A DNA stretch of 21,136 nucleotides from a virus. The stretch lies in the IMG/VR virus record IMGVR_UViG_3300021960_000633, positions 1 through 21,136 of that record; one strand, given 5' to 3'. The notes below the pieces were generated by a model, which saw only the letters and a program-made list of their open reading frames with translations, did not search any database and had not been told where the DNA came from. Positions 14,534 to 21,136 of the stretch are shown one piece after another; within the stretch, counting starts at the first letter, position 1; each line of letters begins with the position of its first letter. A program made the translations under genes and the position numbers.

Positions 14534-16471
14534 TCAGGTGGTCAGAGCGTCCTTCATGGCGGCGAAGGATTCGGCGTGCCGAACGGCAATGTCGAGATCC
14601 TGCAGAGCCACCACGCGGACGGTGCCGGAGGTGCTTGCGGTGTATGGGTCAACCATCAGGTCGAGGCTGCCCCACATGCCGATGATCAGATCAGCAAAGT
14701 TGCCGAAGATGATCGCGGAACACACGCCAGTGCTGGTTCCTTTGTCCAAGTTGGAGGGAACTTGGTTGGTCACGGCCACGTTGTAGCCGTTCATGGAACC
14801 ATCAGCACCAAACACCGGGATCTCGCCGTAAGTCGAGTTGGTGTAGGTCTGCTTGAGCTTGCCGCGCACTTTCGTGTTGGTCAGATAGCTCAGGCTGCCG
14901 ATGTCAGCGTTGTCTTGAGCCACTTCGGTCTCAAGGCCGACGATGTTGGCGTAGCTGGGAGCCGCGCCGTTGGTTCCACCAGCGATGGAGCCAATGCCGG
15001 AGGTGTTCAGGATGCCGGTGGGCTGGTTGGAAGAACCAGTGCCATTGATGGCAGCACTGTCGATAGCCAGTGCAAGAACGGTGGCAAGGTCGTTGCGGAC
15101 GTAGCCTTCAATGTCGATGGAGCTTTGCAGCAGCAGCTTGCGGCTGATGTCGCTGAACGCGCCAACGGTCTTGCCGCTCATCGTCACCTGATCGAAAGCA
15201 GCTTGGCTTTCGGTAGGCGAGCCGGACTCGGCAACCCAATAAGCAGTGGCACCGCCGGTAGCCCGGGGGATTGCAATGTTGCCTTGCAGGCCGGTCAGCA
15301 TCTGAGTGCCAAGGCCCATGACCACTGCTTTATTGCGCAGCAGGTCAATGAAGTTGGCCGACAGCAGATCGGTGGCGACGGTGTAACCACCAGCGCTGTT
15401 AGTGCCAACGTTCAGGTCGCGCTTGAGAACCTCAGCGGGAACCATGATGCCGCGGGACTCTTTGCCCATGGCAGCAGCAGCGGCCTCGCTCACCTCATAC
15501 TCGAAACGGGCAGCCTCTTGGGCCTTCCGATCGGTGGGGTGGGCAAGAGCGTTGATTGCGCGAATGAAAGAGAAGTTGCGAACTTCTTTTTCGGTCAGGC
15601 CAATCTCGGCGGCCTTTTCGCTGACGGGCTTTTGGGTAGAACCCAGGCGCTCAAGAACAGCGGCGCGAGCTTCGTCGATGGACTTGCCACCGCGAACCAG
15701 TTCGCCGGCCAGATCGCTCAGGTTGTGCTTATCGCACAGGGAAGAAATACCAGAGATGCGGGAGCGCTCAGCCTCGGCGGCTTCGGCCCGCACCACTGCC
15801 AGATCAGGGGTGGTGTTTTCCATTGCAGGAATGGGATCAGGTTGAGGTGCTGCCGGAGCAGCAGGTTGGGTTTTGGAATCGAGCGAACGCCCGAACCCAA
15901 CTGACGGATCAGCTGGGATCGCGACGACGCTCAGTTCCAAACTTTTCCAAGACGTTGCGACGAAATCGCCGCTGCTTCGCTCTTCCATCTTTTCGATGGA
16001 GTAGCCAAAACTGACGTTGCGAAGGATTCCATCTTGGACATCACGCAAGATTTCTTGCGCAAACTCATTGCGGCTGAACCGCACGCGGGCGTAACCCCGA
16101 CGAGATTTGTCGTCGATGTACGCACGCTCTACAACTCCGATCACGCGATCGGGGTCGTGGTTGAACAACAGCGGAGCGCCGTCGTTCAGGCGACTGAGGT
16201 CAGCAGCGCCTCTGTCGTGGCTCAGAATTTCGTTTCCGAAATACCGGGCCACGGGGTACTCAGAACTAAACGGGAACTCAAAAGTCCGCTCGTCTACATC
16301 GTCAAAGGTGGTGACTTCGGCCCGCTTGTACTGGCCTTCTAGATCGCGCAAGTTCAATTCCGCCGCAGGGGCCTCCTCTGCAGGTTCTGCAGTCACTTCC
16401 TGCTCAATTTCTAGAGCTTCTGCAGTTTCCATCGGCAACGCTGCTATTTCTCCAATCTTATCCGTTCTCAT
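14534..16471 (-). CDS. Fused HK97-type prohead protease and major capsid protein, about 645 residues
   Basis: The open frame extends further upstream but only from a TTG; ATG at 16471 (MRTDKIGEIAALPMETAEAL) overlaps the portal stop by 14 bases, and ATG at 16432 is the alternative. Residues about 55-195 are an HK97-type protease: LLFNHDPDRVIGVVERAYID gives the active-site His (about 105) and GILRNVSFGYSIEKM the Ser (about 154), followed by WKSLELSVVAIPADPSVG. About 200-300 is a Pro/Ala linker and a helical scaffold-like region. About 345-640 is the capsid shell (SAGGYTVATDLLSANFIDLL, AYWVAESGSP, KTVGAFSDISRKLLLQSS). The chain has no internal stop, so protease and shell are made 1:1 unless an internal start, for example the ATG at 15823, is used. 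Confidence 0.9.
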   Translation of the reverse strand: MRTDKIGEIAALPMETAEALEIEQEVTAEPAEEAPAAELNLRDLEGQYKRAEVTTFDDVDERTFEFPFSSEYPVARYFGNEILSHDRGAADLSRLNDGAPLLFNHDPDRVIGVVERAYIDDKSRRGYARVRFSRNEFAQEILRDVQDGILRNVSFGYSIEKMEERSSGDFVATSWKSLELSVVAIPADPSVGFGRSLDSKTQPAAPAAPQPDPIPAMENTTPDLAVVRAEAAEAERSRISGISSLCDKHNLSDLAGELVRGGKSIDEARAAVLERLGSTQKPVSEKAAEIGLTEKEVRNFSFIRAINALAHPTDRKAQEAARFEYEVSEAAAAAMGKESRGIMVPAEVLKRDLNVGTNSAGGYTVATDLLSANFIDLLRNKAVVMGLGTQMLTGLQGNIAIPRATGGATAYWVAESGSPTESQAAFDQVTMSGKTVGAFSDISRKLLLQSSIDIEGYVRNDLATVLALAIDSAAINGTGSSNQPTGILNTSGIGSIAGGTNGAAPSYANIVGLETEVAQDNADIGSLSYLTNTKVRGKLKQTYTNSTYGEIPVFGADGSMNGYNVAVTNQVPSNLDKGTSTGVCSAIIFGNFADLIIGMWGSLDLMVDPYTASTSGTVRVVALQDLDIAVRHAESFAAMKDALTT

Positions 16472-18020
16472 CTTCAGTATCACTGTTGGATTCAGGGCTA
16501 GGCATGTCGAGGGCATCCGGCGCAACAATTGGCTGGATAGTGCCAGATGCCTGCATGACGTTGGCATCGGTATCAACAGCAATGCCAAGCTCCTCTAGCT
16601 TCTCAAGCTCAGATTTGCGAGCAGCCAACAGCTCATCCAAATCACCGCCCTGCTCGCCAACGACTTGGCCCAAAGTTTTGAACCCGCAACGGATTGCTTC
16701 CTTGTAGGCCGCCACTTCCTTCTGCGGATCAACCCAGCCCCAGCCCCTAGGCATCCAACGCACTTTGCGGTAACGCTCAGGGTCCACCTCATAAATCGGC
16801 AGATTCAAAACACCGCTCAGAACTGCCAAGTCCAGCCATTGCTCAAACACGCGCTGATTCAAGTTTTCAATCAACCAACGCTGCAGAGTGCGCCAGTGCT
16901 CGCGTTCCTCAAGCAAGCTCAAACGGCTGCTGCTGTAGTTGGTTTGGCTGAAATCGTGCGACAAGTTTTCATAACTCACACCCATGCCAGCACTTACAGC
17001 GCGGAGCATTGAACGCAAGAACGGCTCAAACTGGCCATCGGGCGCATCCAAGCTGGGCACCGAAACGGATTCGCCAGGTTGCAGGTACTTCCACACGCCA
17101 GGCTCGAACGTTGAAACGCGCTCGCCGTCATAAACATCATCTCCAACCAGCTCACCCTCAGGGCTAGTGATGAATCCCATCAATGCGCTGCTAGCGCGGG
17201 CGCGGACAATCTCGGCCTCCTCATATCCGGCCAAGTGATGCAGCCGTTTGATGGCAGACGCAAACCAGCTGACCCCACGGGTCTGCATTGGCCGATCCAT
17301 CAAAAAGAGATGGATGATTTCATCAGCCGGCACACGGGTGCGGTTCTGTGCGTTGGTAACCGTCGCCTGCGGGTATTGATAATCGCCCGGATGCTTATCC
17401 AGAAACCAATAAGCAACAGGACGCTGCCAGCGGTCAATTTCCACGCCCATGCGGACGTTGTTGCCAGAACCCGGCGCAATGCCGTTGTAGGTGTCGTCAA
17501 GCAGGTCCGCTTCGATCACCTCAAGCCCCAGAGGTACAGCAGAACCGCCAAAGCTCTGCTTGACCATGCGAATCAGAACCTCGCCGCTTTCAGCAACGCT
17601 GCGGATCGCAAGCGATTGAATTTCCGCAAAGCTCAGCTTTCCCGCGCAGTGGCAATACTTGCCCCGGCTCCACTCGCGCCATGCGCCCTCGATTGAATCA
17701 TTGATCGCAACATCGAGACGGTTGCCGCGTTGCCGTTTGACTTGCGATTGGAACCCAATCCCGGTGCCAACGACGTTCTGCGAAATAGCACGCAACGCTT
17801 GGCGCGCATAGTCCGAATCACGGACCAGTTGCCGCGCACGGTTGCGCAAAGCCGCAAGACTTGCCCTGATTTCAGCGTCTGCGCTAGTTCCAGTCGTTAC
17901 CCAATCGCTTGTCAGGCGATTGACCCTGGCGCCCTCAAACATGCGACGGCGTGGGGTGCCGGTTTCAACGGGCGCCGATTCACGGCGGAACAATTCCCGA
18001 ATCGCAGAACGGACGCCCAT
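16458..18020 (-). CDS. Portal protein, lambda gpB family, 520 residues
   Basis: ATG overlaps the previous stop (TGATG), with GAGG a few bases upstream. Family features in order: SQNVVGTGIGFQSQV (about 80-94), SVAESGEVLIRMV, LEVIEADLLDDTYNG (about 166-180), VEIDRWQRPVAYWFL (about 193-207), ADEIIHLFLMDRPMQTRGVS (about 232-251) and a helical clip/crown region. The length is close to lambda gpB (533). The C terminus is acidic (SPESNSDTEDENG). It forms the dodecameric vertex through which DNA is packaged by the terminase encoded two genes upstream. Confidence 0.92.
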   Translation of the reverse strand: MGVRSAIRELFRRESAPVETGTPRRRMFEGARVNRLTSDWVTTGTSADAEIRASLAALRNRARQLVRDSDYARQALRAISQNVVGTGIGFQSQVKRQRGNRLDVAINDSIEGAWREWSRGKYCHCAGKLSFAEIQSLAIRSVAESGEVLIRMVKQSFGGSAVPLGLEVIEADLLDDTYNGIAPGSGNNVRMGVEIDRWQRPVAYWFLDKHPGDYQYPQATVTNAQNRTRVPADEIIHLFLMDRPMQTRGVSWFASAIKRLHHLAGYEEAEIVRARASSALMGFITSPEGELVGDDVYDGERVSTFEPGVWKYLQPGESVSVPSLDAPDGQFEPFLRSMLRAVSAGMGVSYENLSHDFSQTNYSSSRLSLLEEREHWRTLQRWLIENLNQRVFEQWLDLAVLSGVLNLPIYEVDPERYRKVRWMPRGWGWVDPQKEVAAYKEAIRCGFKTLGQVVGEQGGDLDELLAARKSELEKLEELGIAVDTDANVMQASGTIQPIVAPDALDMPSPESNSDTEDENG

Positions 18021-18592
18021 CAGAACCTCACGAACAGGTTGTGCGGATTGCCAAGACCGTTCGCAATCATGTCCGCCTTCTGCGCACGCTTGATTTCAGC
18101 CTTCAACATACTTTCCCTCTGCATCAATTCGCCCAAGTCCATCTTTGTGAAACTCCGGCTGCCGATGCTGTACTGCTTAGCCCCACCGCTGATCAGCGTG
18201 CGGATCGCAGCCTGCACCGCGTCCAGATCAATCTCAGCTTGGCTGCGGCCGTCATACGCTCCCGGCGTGCCCGAATAGCTAAGTGCTGCCAGCACCTCAA
18301 GCTGCCCAGCGCCGACCGTCAGGCTTTCGCTCCCATAAGTAGCGATCGACTGCCAGTAGTAATCACCAGCAGCAAGCGCAGCACTGACAGCAGCGCTCAG
18401 CGTGAACTCCCAGCCGGTGCCATAGGCACTGCCAACAACCGTCGCGCCTTCGCTTGCTGTATTGGTCCGCAAATACCAAGTCAGCGTCCAGGTGCCGCTA
18501 TCAACAGCGTTGCCCAGATTGTCCTGCGTCGCATCAACGCGCCACTTCACCGTGTCGCCGGCTCTGATTTGCGCTGGAATTGGAATCGCCAC
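18020..18592 (-). CDS. gpW-like head-tail connector with an N-terminal beta domain, 190 residues
   Basis: Starts with GTG at 18592, two bases after the large-terminase stop. Residues about 118-190 resemble lambda gpW (68 residues): EIDLDAVQAAIRTLISGG, then YSIGSRSFTKMDLGELM and a helix RESMLKAEIKRAQ. The lambda order A-W-B is kept (large terminase, W, portal). The first ~103 residues (MAIPIPAQIRAGDTVKWRVD, TWTLTWYLRT, DYYWQSIATYGSES) are predicted Ig-like beta and have no counterpart in lambda gpW. Whether this extra domain is displayed on the neck or helps assembly is not known. Confidence 0.72.
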   Translation of the reverse strand: MAIPIPAQIRAGDTVKWRVDATQDNLGNAVDSGTWTLTWYLRTNTASEGATVVGSAYGTGWEFTLSAAVSAALAAGDYYWQSIATYGSESLTVGAGQLEVLAALSYSGTPGAYDGRSQAEIDLDAVQAAIRTLISGGAKQYSIGSRSFTKMDLGELMQRESMLKAEIKRAQKADMIANGLGNPHNLFVRF

Positions 18593-18594
18593 GG

Positions 18595-20451
18595 CTACCA
18601 GTTAGTCGCAAAGCTGCTGGCCGCGGCTTGCGGCTTCTGCTTCGATCTTAGCTTCGGTTTCTTGCCTTCCTCCAGTTCCTGCCGCAGCTGTTCCCACATC
18701 GTTGTGCGATTCATCCGCCGGCTAAATATCAACATCGCCGCGTAGGCATAAACCGCACAATCCAGCGCCTCATTTCGATCCCCTGCTTTCTTCACCCATT
18801 CCCGAATCGGAAACCCCCGGTGATACCGCAACGCCTGGCGCTCACTCGTTAGCTGCTTGAAATATTCATCATCAGCGGCCATGCCAAAGTTCAACCCGCC
18901 TGTTGTTTCGTTATGACGCAACCGCCCAAACAGTGTCGTCTTAATCGTGTCGGTCCCTAGCTGATACAAGGTCACGCCTTTTCTGATCACACGGCCGCGC
19001 CAATTCACGTCAACCTTGCTGCCTTTGCCCACTGCCGGGCTATTTCTTCGGCTGCTGCCCTTAATCGCTACTAGGCCCTGCGCCAATCGCTCACGCACAT
19101 ATCGATAGGTTTCATGAGTGCAATGGCCGCCGGTATCGATCGCCATCTGCACAATCTTCAATTCCTTGCCCCCAGCAGTTGCCCACTGGGTTGCCAGCAC
19201 CTGATCCAGCTGACCCCACACCTCGTTTTGAGTCGGGTCGTTCATCAGCTCCTGATGCCAAATCAGCCACGCCGTCTCGCCTTCACCCCAGCCCCAGACA
19301 CTGCAGGCCAAACGATTGTCTTGAACGTCAACGCCAGCAGTCAGCAGCACCACGCCCTCAGGGCAGGTGCCTGGCTCATACGCCAACCGCTTCGCCATCA
19401 ATCCATCAGCACTAACGGCCGCGGCATAGTCTTCGGCCCAAACCTCAGCAAGACGAGTGTTGACAAATGCCTTAAGCGCAGGTGCATCACCCTTGGCGCG
19501 CAAGAAATCATCAACCAGCTGCTCCCAGCTGCACCATCCCAGCGGGCTATACAAACCCGACAAATGGAACCCCGCCGTTTTGCCATTGCCTGCAGGTGCC
19601 GTCGCGCGCCACTCGCCCGCACTCAAGATCCGCGGCTTGTGCGTCTCTTCAAAACGCTCGCCGCAATGCTCACATTGATAGCGCGCCGTTTCCGGTCTGC
19701 CGTCGTCCCATTTCAACTGGCCCCACTTGAGCCACTCCATTACCCCGCACGATGGACACGGCACATAAAAACGCCGCTGATCTGAGCGCTCATATTCCGC
19801 CTCGATCCGACTGAAATCCTTCACCGTTGGCGTGCTAGTCAGCAAAATCTTGCGCCGCGCAAACGTCGTCGTTCTCCGCTCCGCCAGCGCTACAGGGTCG
19901 CCCTCGCCATCCACATCAGCAGGAAAGGCATCAACCTCATCGCAAAACAAATACCGGCATGGCGCCGACCGCAAACCCGTTGCAGAGTTAGCGCCAGTCA
20001 GCAGCATGATTCCGCCGCTGAACTCTTTGCTAAACATCGTGTTTCCAGAATCCCTCGCCCTGGCCGGCGCAATCTTTTCTGACAGGCAAGGCGTATCGGT
20101 GATCATTGACTCCAATCGCTGTTTGCTCAAGCGCTTGGCCATATCGACCGTCGGTTGAACGCACAACATCGGCCCAGGCGCGTGGTCGATCACATAGCCC
20201 AACCAGTTAGACCCCGCTTCGGTTTTGCCGGTCTGCGCCGCGAACATCATCACCACCCGTTGCACAGCGCTCTCGCTGCTCAGGCAGTCCATCGGCTCCT
20301 GTAGGTAAGGCGTCCTGCTCGTCCGCCAAGGCCCAGGCTCAGCGCTTGCCTTGCTGCTGAGCTTTCGATACTTATCCGCCCACTCAGAAACCGTCAACGG
20401 CTCCTCAGGCCGCAAACCCTCAAGAAACCCAGCGCGCCACGCATTACTCAT
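18595..20451 (-). CDS. Terminase large subunit (GpA family), 618 residues
   Basis: I chose ATG at 20451, which has GGAG seven bases upstream and overlaps the small-subunit stop by eight bases; the longer frame would need a TTG. The ATPase domain has AAQTGKTEAGSN (about 71-82) as Walker A, RYLFCDEVDAFP (about 166-177) as Walker B and LLTSTPTV (about 203-210) as the coupling motif. A zinc-finger pair follows (CPSC 232-235, CEHC 260-263), a GpA hallmark. The nuclease acids are likely D375 (TAGVDVQDN), D439 (QMAIDTGG) and D564 (NEALDCAVY). It cuts and pumps the genome into the prohead. Confidence 0.93.
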   Translation of the reverse strand: MSNAWRAGFLEGLRPEEPLTVSEWADKYRKLSSKASAEPGPWRTSRTPYLQEPMDCLSSESAVQRVVMMFAAQTGKTEAGSNWLGYVIDHAPGPMLCVQPTVDMAKRLSKQRLESMITDTPCLSEKIAPARARDSGNTMFSKEFSGGIMLLTGANSATGLRSAPCRYLFCDEVDAFPADVDGEGDPVALAERRTTTFARRKILLTSTPTVKDFSRIEAEYERSDQRRFYVPCPSCGVMEWLKWGQLKWDDGRPETARYQCEHCGERFEETHKPRILSAGEWRATAPAGNGKTAGFHLSGLYSPLGWCSWEQLVDDFLRAKGDAPALKAFVNTRLAEVWAEDYAAAVSADGLMAKRLAYEPGTCPEGVVLLTAGVDVQDNRLACSVWGWGEGETAWLIWHQELMNDPTQNEVWGQLDQVLATQWATAGGKELKIVQMAIDTGGHCTHETYRYVRERLAQGLVAIKGSSRRNSPAVGKGSKVDVNWRGRVIRKGVTLYQLGTDTIKTTLFGRLRHNETTGGLNFGMAADDEYFKQLTSERQALRYHRGFPIREWVKKAGDRNEALDCAVYAYAAMLIFSRRMNRTTMWEQLRQELEEGKKPKLRSKQKPQAAASSFATNW

Positions 20452-21004
20452 TGCACAGCTCCACAAGCGCAGCCCGATGCTCTTGCGTCAATGCCTGATG
20501 AATCCTGGCCGGGTCCGTCTCGCCTGCCAGCTGATGACTTAACCGATCAGCCAAATTCGCCAGCGCCTCACGCACACTGCGGCCAAGCTTGAACGCTTCT
20601 TTCTTGGCCTCATCAGCCGCAATCAACTCGCCACGCTGCTGTGTCACCTGTAGCTTTGCCAGCTCCGCTTGGTAATGCTCGCGCCTAGCGCGGCTTTCAT
20701 TCAAATCGGGGATCGCATCATCAGGCAAACGGTTCACCCGTTGCTTTAACTCCTTGGCATCCTTTGGCGCAGGCGTCTCAATCGGATCCGGCTCGCTCAC
20801 CTTCGCGTTGCTGTTTTTAAGCGTGTTCTTGTTCCACAGCTCCAAGGCATAGTCGCGGTCTAGCCATCGCTTGCCATCCTTCTCAACGACAGCAGCGGCA
20901 ATCCGACTCTTGCTTGCATGGGTAACAGCTGCCTTTGTGCAACCTTTGATCGCCGCTAGCTCAGCGAACGTGATAAGCACAGAGTTAAGTGAAACTAGTG
21001 CCAA
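20444..21004 (-). CDS. Terminase small subunit (Nu1-like), 186 residues
   Basis: The likely start is TTG at 21004 with GGGAG five bases upstream; a GTG at 20980 (MLITFAELAAIKGCTKAAVT) is the alternative and would begin at the DNA-binding helix-turn-helix. Residues about 10-35 (ITFAELAAIKGCTKAAVTHA) and KRWLDRDYALELW are a Nu1-type winged helix-turn-helix. A long charged helical part follows (ESRARREHYQAELAKLQVTQ and so on), used for oligomerisation and contact with the large subunit. The C terminus overlaps the large-subunit gene. It probably binds the repeats upstream of the gene. Confidence 0.85.
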   Translation of the reverse strand: MALVSLNSVLITFAELAAIKGCTKAAVTHASKSRIAAAVVEKDGKRWLDRDYALELWNKNTLKNSNAKVSEPDPIETPAPKDAKELKQRVNRLPDDAIPDLNESRARREHYQAELAKLQVTQQRGELIAADEAKKEAFKLGRSVREALANLADRLSHQLAGETDPARIHQALTQEHRAALVELCNE

Positions 21005-21011
21005 GTTAACT
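20983..21011. promoter_or_regulatory. Imperfect dyad around the small-terminase start
   Basis: AGTTAAG (from 20983) and AGTTAACT (21004-21011) form inverted six-base AGTTAA half-sites around the central palindrome ACTAGT, spanning the small-terminase start codon. Such a site could be an operator or be part of the terminase-binding region to its right. The match is short and could be chance. Confidence 0.25.
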
Positions 21012-21013
21012 CC

Positions 21014-21111
21014 CGCTAAACCGCACTAAATTGGGCTAGGGGATGGCTTATTGAGAAACGCCAGATCCCTTGCAGCGCAAGGGTTTAGACGGTTTCAGCG
21101 CTGACGCTAAA
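21014..21111. repeat. Inverted and partial direct repeats upstream of terminase (candidate cosB / terminase-binding region)
   Basis: The 17-base element CGCTAAACCGCACTAAA (21014-21030) is matched in inverted orientation by TTTAGACGGTTTCAGCG (21084-21100), about 15 of 18 aligned columns. A third partial copy, CGCTAAA, is at 21105-21111. A perfect palindrome TCAGCGCTGA (21095-21104) overlaps the second copy. A seven-base-pair dyad CCCTTGC AGC GCAAGGG (21067-21083) lies between. Lambda carries cos and repeated Nu1-binding sites at the same place, just upstream of the small terminase, so a packaging-initiation role is the favoured inference. Operator or promoter-control functions are the alternatives. 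Confidence 0.5.
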
Positions 21112-21136
21112 AAATTTGCGAGCTCTGCGATTACCA

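Noticed and set aside
14456-15904. A 482-residue open frame on the plus strand opposite the capsid gene
   Set aside because: It is fully antisense to the well-supported protease-capsid gene, has Gly/Ala/His-rich low-complexity content with no recognisable domain, and lacks neighbours on its strand. Typical shadow of a codon-biased gene.
17951-18745. A 264-residue plus-strand frame spanning the ends of portal, W-like and large-terminase genes
   Set aside because: It crosses three minus-strand genes that have clear family signatures and shows no motif of its own.
21031-21083. Promoter for the late operon upstream of the small terminase
   Set aside because: Elements such as TTGCGC and ATAAG are present on the minus strand but not at standard spacing; I could not support a specific promoter.
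21105-21136. Possible terminator of an upstream gene at the right edge (U-run on the minus strand)
   Set aside because: The six-base U-run is preceded by GAGCTC, a palindrome without room for a loop, so no stable hairpin is apparent.
1-21136. CRISPR arrays, tRNAs, insertion sequences, integrase or defence genes
   Set aside because: I looked for regular repeats, cloverleaf-like inverted pairs, transposase or recombinase motifs and nuclease/ATPase defence signatures outside the terminase and saw none.

Overview
The window is one continuous block of the late (structural) region of a tailed double-stranded DNA phage, or of a prophage remnant of one. Every gene I accept lies on the minus strand, so transcription runs from the right edge (21136) to the left edge (1). 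The gene order matches a lambda-type siphovirus: small terminase, large terminase (GpA family), gpW-like connector, portal, capsid, FII-like connector, tail terminator, tail tube, G/GT chaperone, tape measure, tail tip, fibres, lysis-like genes. The fibre and small membrane-protein genes at the left look like those I associate with siphophages of picocyanobacteria (Synechococcus/Cyanobium type). That makes a cyanobacterial host my best guess, but it rests on remembered family resemblance and not on a search. I see no integrase, repressor, tRNA, photosynthesis or replication gene, so lifestyle cannot be decided.

Layout from right to left. At 21005-21136 is a non-coding segment with inverted repeats upstream of the terminase, where lambda carries cos. 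Packaging and head genes fill 13896-21004: TerS, TerL, a gpW-like protein with an unusual beta-rich N-terminal extension, the portal, a single-chain prohead protease-major capsid fusion, a 58-residue protein too short for a usual ORF cutoff, and an FII-like joining protein. A strong GCAA-tetraloop hairpin with a U-tract lies immediately after the capsid gene. At 13291-13899 is a protein that shares its N-terminal domain with the large tail fibre. Tail genes fill 5908-13294: terminator, tube, G and T chaperone frames joined by a textbook -1 frameshift signal, tape measure, an L-like minor tail protein, a small protein, a J-like hub and two tandem paralogous minor tail proteins. Fibres and fibre chaperones fill 1459-5911. 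A run of very small genes fills 1-1462, several with one membrane segment, and is probably the start of the lysis region.

Nearly all gene junctions overlap by 1-14 bases (ATGA, TGATG, TAATG) or are separated by only a few bases. This implies one long, translationally coupled transcript. The observations I rate most worth checking are the complete -1 frameshift cassette at 11470-11508, a second in-frame A AAA AAG site at the left edge that would extend a 45-residue membrane protein into an otherwise start-less reading frame, the hairpin between the capsid gene and the next gene, the repeated sequence upstream of the terminase, and the shared fibre/head-region domain. I found nothing resembling a defence system, CRISPR array or insertion sequence.
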